From the NCBI RefSeq assembly GCF_001186125.1, contig NW_014040148.1, positions 45,387-67,992 of the forward strand: a stretch of DNA of 22,606 nt, read 5' to 3'. The notes under the pieces were generated by a model. The model was not told where the DNA came from, ran no database searches, and saw nothing but the letters and a program-made list of their open reading frames with translations. The number at the start of each line of letters is the position of its first letter. The stretch's first letter is position 1. This DNA is from Sphaeroforma arctica JP610 (Eukaryota > Opisthokonta > Ichthyosporea > Ichthyophonida). This document shows, piece by piece, positions 19,501-22,606 of the stretch. Both the position numbers and the translations under genes were made by a program.

Positions 19501-21678
19501 TCTTTGAACGTAACGATTTGATGCATAATCATATCATGATGGGTCTTGTGTTTTATAGTGTTTCATTAAGAGACATACGTATATAAGTAGTAACGGCCCA
19601 TACCGTACCAGAATGTAAAATTTCCCCTATAAAACAAGGCATATTGTGCGAACTAAAGGGAGACTTTGCGCGGGCCGACCATACATACAGTGTTCAATCC
19701 GAGAAACACAAAAATTACAATTCAACGTAAACAACGCCTTACAGGGCGCGAATCCGTCGCGCCTAGGCAAGATGTCCTTATCAGGTGGTGCTAGAGCGTG
19801 GAATACGCCTGCGTATACGTCATTGGCATTATATCCTGTGTGTGTTGTGCTGGCTGCTCGTAACTTCAATACCTCCCTCTCATAGAACGGTCGCACCCAG
19901 ACTGGAATGTCGCCTGCAGCGAAGAACAACTCATTAGTATGACTACATCATTGTCCCCCATCATCGTACCTGCTAGAACCAAAGTACATTACGTTCCGTG
20001 CAATAAGCACGATATATTTGAATATTATCAAGGTTAGACACCGACCCACTCGAGTTTTCACGGCGTACAGCACAGACTCGCGATGACAGAAAGCCCTTGG
20101 ATCTGCAGTGGTGTGAGCAAACGAGGATAAGTAGAACAGCTCACCTGAGTGTGAGAACTGACACGCATCTCCAAACGGACAACCGTCTGTCAGCCCCTTG
20201 CCCAGATATAGGCATGGAAATGACAGAGAGAGAGGACTTCCTCGCGCGTCCAATGCCGGCGAGTTATACTCCTGCTTGGTCACTGGTATCTGTGCATCGA
20301 GGGAGATATGTGCGTGATCAATCAACGAATCAAGGTTTGTGAAGTCAACCGTACTCCTACACTAGCTACCTCACGACCGGCTTCTATTGATTAGCCTAGT
20401 CAAGGAAATAGCACACATGATTGACTAATGTTAAAGGTCACAAACATGATTGAAACTTAGGATCAAGCAATACCTACACAGTGCCGTTGAGGTCCTGATA
20501 CTTACCATGGAATTGTTTGCTGCACAGGCCGCATTATACTTCCTGTCCCTGATTTGTTGCTCCGTCAGCGAGTTCGAGGTAGGGCTTGGTTCTTTCGGGT
20601 TGATTGTGTTCCTGTACATCCGTGCTTGTGCGTGTGTGCGCGTGTACGAGTTTACTCCGTTGGTATGCATCTGTGCCTGTGCGTATGCATGTGCCTGCAT
20701 GGTACACTGTGGCTCGGGCACATACTTCGCGTCTTCGACCCCTGAATCCTGTGTGTTCTTGCGGACATGTGTATAGGACATCACGTACCTACTGATCTCT
20801 TCTGGTATTTGCGTGGTTGCTATTGGGCTGATATATATATGTACAGCAGTAGGTTGCTGGGTATTAGTCGTGTTGTTGATTGTAACAGGTGTCGGGGGTT
20901 GATTCTGCGGCGCATCGCGCACACCCGGAGCTGCTATCCAAGTCCCAGGTGTGGTTCTACTCACCGGGGCCCCCTTGACAGCCTGTCTAGTGTTGTGTTG
21001 TCCGTTGGTATTACTAGACTCGTTCCTCAGGCCTGCAGCTCTTGCTGCTGCTAGAAGATGCCCAGCGCTGCTTGCTGCTTTGGTGTTGTTCAGCTCTTTC
21101 CTGACGCCGGTTGCCTTCGCTGTTGTAGACTTTGGATTATGCCCAGTACTGTGTGCTGCTAAATTTTTAAGCTCTTTTTGGTCGCCTGCTGCTTTAGTTG
21201 TGGATGTCTGTGGACATTGGTCGCCAATTCTTAGGTTATACCACCCGCTATGGTGTTCTATGGTAGTATCAATAGCTTGTTCGTTGATACCTGCTGATTC
21301 GGCTACTAGTTTTTGTGGTTGAAGTTCACTACTTCGTATATTATACCTGGCAGCTGGTGTTAGACATATGTTTTGACTGTCAGCCACTCCAACAGTACCA
21401 TGCATCAAAGTACTATCTGAAGTCATCTGAGCGTCTAGACCCTGTATTTTCTCGAATGTTATTGTAGACTTACTACCATACGATTGTATGTTGTGCGTAG
21501 AGTGTGAGATAGGGGTTGTATCGTCGTCCATGAGATCTTCTACATCAATCACGGGCATGGAATATGCACTTGTATTAGAGGCTGCTTCATAAACCCCTTT
21601 GCCAGGCTGAGATGCACAATCAGTGGACGACAGCCGATTCGTATCGTCGGCCAGGACGCGTTTACCATGTTCGTTCAT
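10550..21678 (-). CDS. PIF1-like 5'-3' DNA helicase with CCCH and CCHC zinc fingers (spliced, about 18 exons)
   Basis: This is a superfamily 1B DNA helicase of the PIF1 family. Such enzymes unwind duplex, R-loop and G-quadruplex DNA with ATP in nuclei or organelles. Exons, 5' to 3': 21678-20506, 20289-20145, 19913-19743, 19293-19053, 18629-18468, 17962-17863, 17358-17134, 16662-16526, 16161-15988, 15476-15309, 14785-14682, 14166-14057 (or to 14108), 13421-13341, 13181-12865, 12506-12378, 11833-11703, 11313-11149, 10696-10550. Junctions are GT-AG and keep phase, except one gap between 14057 and 13421. Motifs: Walker A GSAGVGKSHT (about residue 612), VDEIS (696), GDFLQLPP (744), CYRQ (816), SIHKSQGMT (about 1123), VALSRV (1150). 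A CCCH finger precedes the core and a CCHC knuckle ends the protein. The ATG at 21678 has an in-frame TGA two codons upstream. It looks intact, about 1,280-1,300 residues, longer than typical PIF1 (about 640-860). Confidence 0.88.
10998..11008. repeat. C11 homopolymer (G11 on the helicase-sense strand)
   Basis: An uninterrupted run of eleven C lies inside helicase intron 17, about 140 bases downstream of the TG-repeat donor of exon 17. G-runs in introns are known splicing enhancers in some eukaryotes; a role here is inference. Confidence 0.85.
11137..11148. repeat. (CA)6 microsatellite forming the exon 17 splice donor
   Basis: The repeat begins exactly at the exon 17/intron 17 boundary, so the donor GT is the first of six GT dinucleotides on the coding strand. 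Only the first keeps the inferred phase with exon 18. Confidence 0.8.
11703..12506 (-). other. Helicase exons 15-16: motifs V and VI
   Basis: Exon 15 (12378-12506) reads YRLQIPLKLGWAVSIHKSQG then MTLTAGNVS, the highly conserved PIF1 motif V region (Q.Pl.laWA.tiHKsQG.Tl). Exon 16 (11703-11833) completes QSYVALSRVTGPEALYMIDM, where motif VI VALSRV supplies the arginine finger (about residue 1154). The donors TACG|GTGAGT and AGG|GTGAGT are both near consensus. The core therefore ends intact. Confidence 0.92.
12202..12215. repeat. (CA)7 microsatellite in helicase intron 15
   Basis: Perfect dinucleotide run within intron 15; no further role is visible. Confidence 0.85.
12865..13421 (-). other. 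Helicase exons 13-14: insertion and domain 2B approach (LPVVEFNNG)
   Basis: Exon 13 (13341-13421) reads WRLSIQPLGTENIQGALAPV then KSQMNER, ending CG|GTACGT. Exon 14 (12865-13181) begins ESFEASRLIVVQRLECVYKY, has an alanine run (ESAAAAPS), then LPRLLS-type hydrophobic sequence, and ends with KWKLPVVEFNNGRQMIILP, the family's lPvVrF.nG segment. About 100 residues separate GSSGVV from LPVVEF, more than usual in PIF1 proteins, so this family carries an insertion here of unknown role. The frame across both exons is fixed because the alternatives hit stops. Confidence 0.78.
13786..13796 (-). other. Possible 11-base microexon of the helicase gene
   Basis: The acceptor ATAAAACCTTACCTTCTAG is the best pyrimidine-rich site in this intron. 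Eleven bases later a GTACAT donor lets ATCGGCAAGAT join exon 12 (phase 0) to exon 13 (needs two bases), reading STR-IGKM-WRLSIQ. It restores the frame exactly, but other small exons in 13430-14056 could do the same. Confidence 0.28.
14057..14166 (-). other. Helicase exon 12: LINGSSGVV motif; 3' end uncertain
   Basis: This exon codes for DKLKPLINGSSGVVTNWTSK, the PIF1 'gLvNGsrGvV' signature that follows the NLD segment. The GAT codon is built across the junction with exon 11. The donor is either AAG|GTAGAG (exon ends at 14108) or CGG|GTATGC (ends at 14057, adding VEAEQTVQHRMNYLSTR). Both leave phase 0, but exon 13 needs two carried bases, so one more short exon must lie between 14056 and 13422 or exon 13 begins differently. 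Confidence 0.75.
15558..15565 (+). promoter_or_regulatory. TATA-like box upstream of the intron 9 small gene
   Basis: TATATAAG lies 94 bases upstream of the ATG at 15652. A second TATAAAAAA lies at 15590. Both are in helicase intron 9 and read on the plus strand. The match is good, but such words are frequent in AT-rich DNA. Confidence 0.3.
15652..15921 (+). CDS. Possible nested small gene, 89 codons, opposite strand in helicase intron 9
   Basis: The open frame starts ATG at 15652 (context AATCAATGG) and ends at TGA (15919-15921). It reads MAGHTSLCQWLATVGNEAVW, then a G/N/T/V-rich middle, then QQVLLGQLKATFRIEYFARN and a basic tail MYRKKKETDKLVKAQY. First codon positions are mostly G or A over long stretches, as in real genes, and G+C is higher than in the rest of the intron. 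A TATA-like box precedes it, and ATTAAA (15935-15940) lies 14 bases past the stop. The whole frame fits inside the 511-base intron 9 of the helicase gene. I do not recognise the product. A second ATG at 15626 in another frame gives a 42-codon alternative. Chance openness remains possible. Confidence 0.35.
   Translation: MAGHTSLCQWLATVGNEAVWARNVGSTDGTNADVVGVANSANVSIPGTNRPILQQVLLGQLKATFRIEYFARNMYRKKKETDKLVKAQY
16526..18629 (-). other. Helicase exons 5-8: first RecA domain (motifs Q, I, Ia, II, III)
   Basis: Exon 5 (18468-18629) has the Q-motif-like LTLDEDQLRCV and Walker A GSAGVGKSHT with its catalytic lysine (about 618). Exon 6 (17863-17962) carries motif Ia, VVVAAPTGVAATHIDGTTIN. Exon 7 (17134-17358) has the GVGIP turn and Walker B ELFMVDEISMVS with D697 and E698. 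Exon 8 (16526-16662) starts right at motif III, IFFCGDFLQLPP, after GGIQ ends exon 7. All residues needed for ATP binding and hydrolysis in the family are present. An insertion-like charged stretch MKKLDPQQLKRGLAIEKYKN follows motif III. Confidence 0.9.
19053..20289 (-). other. Helicase exons 2-4: CCCH zinc finger and linker to the core
   Basis: Exon 2 (20145-20289) carries CLYLGKGLTDGCPFGDACQF followed by SH, that is C-x10-C-x5-C-x3-H. This fits the CCCH finger class, usually RNA- or single-strand-binding, though the first spacing is slightly longer than the usual 7-9. Exon 3 (19743-19913) begins after GCTGCAG and reads DIPVWVRPFYEREVLKLRAA. Exon 4 (19053-19293) starts after CTCTCGCCAG and reads SPASLGPAPPITYNKWIPAP, then a basic stretch EQKNTKKVKLDP (a possible nuclear localisation signal). 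It ends DFDNW at a TTG|GTACGG donor. Phases 0, 1, 1 and 2 agree across all junctions. Confidence 0.78.
20506..21678 (-). other. Helicase exon 1: low-complexity N-terminus with threefold repeat and LTEQQ motif
   Basis: This exon codes for 391 residues rich in S, T, N, Q and A, with no catalytic motif; it is probably disordered. Residues about 159-228 hold three degenerate copies of a repeat of roughly 25 residues: TTKAAGDQKELKNLAAHSTG, then TTAKATGVRKELNNTKAASS, then AARAAGLRNESSNTNGQHN. An A/Q/H/T-rich patch follows (AHAYAQAQMHTN, THAQARMYRN). The exon ends with LTEQQIRDRKYNAACAANN (371-389), which resembles the LTEEQ....I..NR..AL helix known from SMARCAL1-type RPA-binding motifs. The donor is ATG|GTAAGT at 20505. 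Regulation or localisation by this tail is inference only. Confidence 0.8.
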
Positions 21679-22396
21679 CGTTCAATTATCTAACCTTGTA
21701 CTGTTTTATGTGTTTAGTATCCATCATATGTGCGGAGGATATACGAGAGCACCTCCCCTACATTGCCGATTCATATACATATATGATGCGTTCTATTCTG
21801 TTAAGCGTGCTAAAAGCGTGCATGTGATAGCTTCGTTGACACGCCTTGCTAGATTAAATGTTTTCCAAAATCGGAGAGTACACGGAAAGTGCAATTCACC
21901 TTTCAGTGTGTGGCGTTCAGGGTATATTGAAATACAGTTAAAACGGTATGCATCGTCGTTTCGTACACAGACTGTGATTTAGGCTTCGAACGTGCTTTCA
22001 TGGATCGACATCGATCCTCTACACTACTTGAGTTATGCTATAATACATGGGATGTATCGTGCTATGTGAAATGTTATCCTATATACTAGAACTGTGTACG
22101 CGATACCCAACTGTATACATACGGTTGATTTATCTAGAAGACTGTGATATGCTGCGCCTGCTACAATACTGCAATAAAAAGTCTTGTTCTCAGCCACTCA
22201 GTTCCACGACAGAAATTAGAATTCACAGAATGATGGTTATTTGTTTGGCGCCAAAATTCAAGTTCAAAAGAACCGCTCAATTTCGCTAAAAGCGGTAATT
22301 TTGTACATATATTGCAAAATGCAAACACATAGTATTTTCCATCACACCCCCCGCTCTCGATATATTTAACTTGAAATATTAGAGATTTGTTAAGAC
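21679..22396. other. Upstream region of the helicase gene; no other gene seen
   Basis: The stretch is AT-rich and has short open stretches on both strands without motif or splice support. An AATAAA word at about 22171 could be a polyadenylation signal for something on the plus strand, but no coding frame leads to it. Confidence 0.45.
21773..21786 (-). promoter_or_regulatory. Possible TATA region of the helicase gene
   Basis: On the minus strand an AT-only stretch (CATATATGTATATGA) lies about 95-110 bases upstream of the ATG at 21678. An acceptor-like ACATAAAACAG nearby means a spliced 5' leader is also possible, in which case the true promoter would be further right. Confidence 0.22.
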
Positions 22397-22508
22397 TGCG
22401 ACCACTAGGCCTGCGACCGGGTCTTGCGACCACTAAATCTGAAGCTTTCGCCTGACACCACTAAGTCTGACGTTCTCGTCTGCCACCCAATCTCAAAATT
22501 TAGTTTAT
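22397..22508. repeat. Minisatellite with exact 28-base period, about 3.5 copies
   Basis: Units start at 22397, 22425, 22453 and 22481 with TGCGACCACT, TGCGACCACT, TGACACCACT and TGCCACCCAA. The second and third units share AA.TCTGA.G.T.TCG.C in their second halves. The 28-base spacing is exact although the sequence has drifted; the last unit matches only at its start. Confidence 0.7.
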
Positions 22509-22539
22509 ATATATACTTTTCAAACTTATACGGCATCAG

Positions 22540-22550
22540 TAGCACAGTGG
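22540..22550 (+). other. tRNA A-box-like sequence at the window edge
   Basis: TAGCACAGTGG fits the polymerase III A-box consensus TRGCNNARYGG at every position. A poor B-box-like GGGACAGATTC (22596-22606) is at the very end. No cloverleaf could be folded by eye, so a tRNA-derived SINE head running off the window is as likely as chance. Confidence 0.2.
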
Positions 22551-22606
22551 CCAGGATGTGTGCCTATCTAATGTGCCATTTTGTGTGCCATTTTTGGGAC
22601 AGATTC

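Noticed and set aside
20554-20795. Plus-strand valine/cysteine-rich open frames opposite helicase exon 1
   Set aside because: They are antisense to the A/Q/H/T-rich low-complexity coding region, whose codon bias keeps the other strand open.

Overview
This is an AT-rich nuclear eukaryotic window. The evidence is a long minus-strand gene broken by about 17 GT-AG introns of roughly 160-640 bases, with long spacers, microsatellites and no bacterial-style operon. The dense short introns and protein-rich introns would suit a unicellular eukaryote, for example an ichthyosporean-like holozoan protist. That placement is a guess from style, not from a species-specific match.

Right half (10.55-21.68 kb, minus strand): one large spliced gene for a PIF1-type superfamily 1B DNA helicase of about 1,280-1,300 residues. 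I traced it by matching reading phase across splice sites. Nearly every junction agrees in phase, and the helicase motifs appear in the right order: Q, Walker A, Ia, Walker B, GDFLQLPP, CYRQ, the SIHKSQGMT segment and VALSRV. The N-terminus is a 391-residue low-complexity exon ending in an LTEQQ helix-like motif, followed by a CCCH zinc finger. The C-terminus carries a CCHC zinc knuckle. One stretch between exons 12 and 13 is unresolved and may hold an 11-base microexon. Intron 9 holds a possible small plus-strand gene of 89 codons with TATA-like and polyadenylation-like signals.

Middle (7.58 to about 10.4 kb, minus strand): traces of a second, unrecognised spliced gene. Its last two exons (8019-8159 and 7582-7860) join in phase. 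Upstream is a tandem array of about 227-base units (8.04-8.94 kb). Each unit carries an exon-like segment with the same WVVY..QETHQ peptide and the same splice donor, and the middle copies contain stops.

Left part (1-7.5 kb): mostly non-coding and rich in duplications. There is a coding tail at the left edge, a 100-base tandem repeat with a perfect palindrome, a near-identical 286-base tandem duplication containing a phase-symmetric candidate exon, an older duplication of about 0.76-0.8 kb, and a 299-base tandem duplication whose minus strand carries an exon-like reading frame in both copies. The theme of the left and middle parts is repeated tandem duplication of short segments that contain exon-like frames.

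Right edge (21.7-22.6 kb): the helicase gene's upstream region, then a 28-base-period minisatellite and a tRNA A-box-like sequence near the end. All calls were made by eye; no database search was run.
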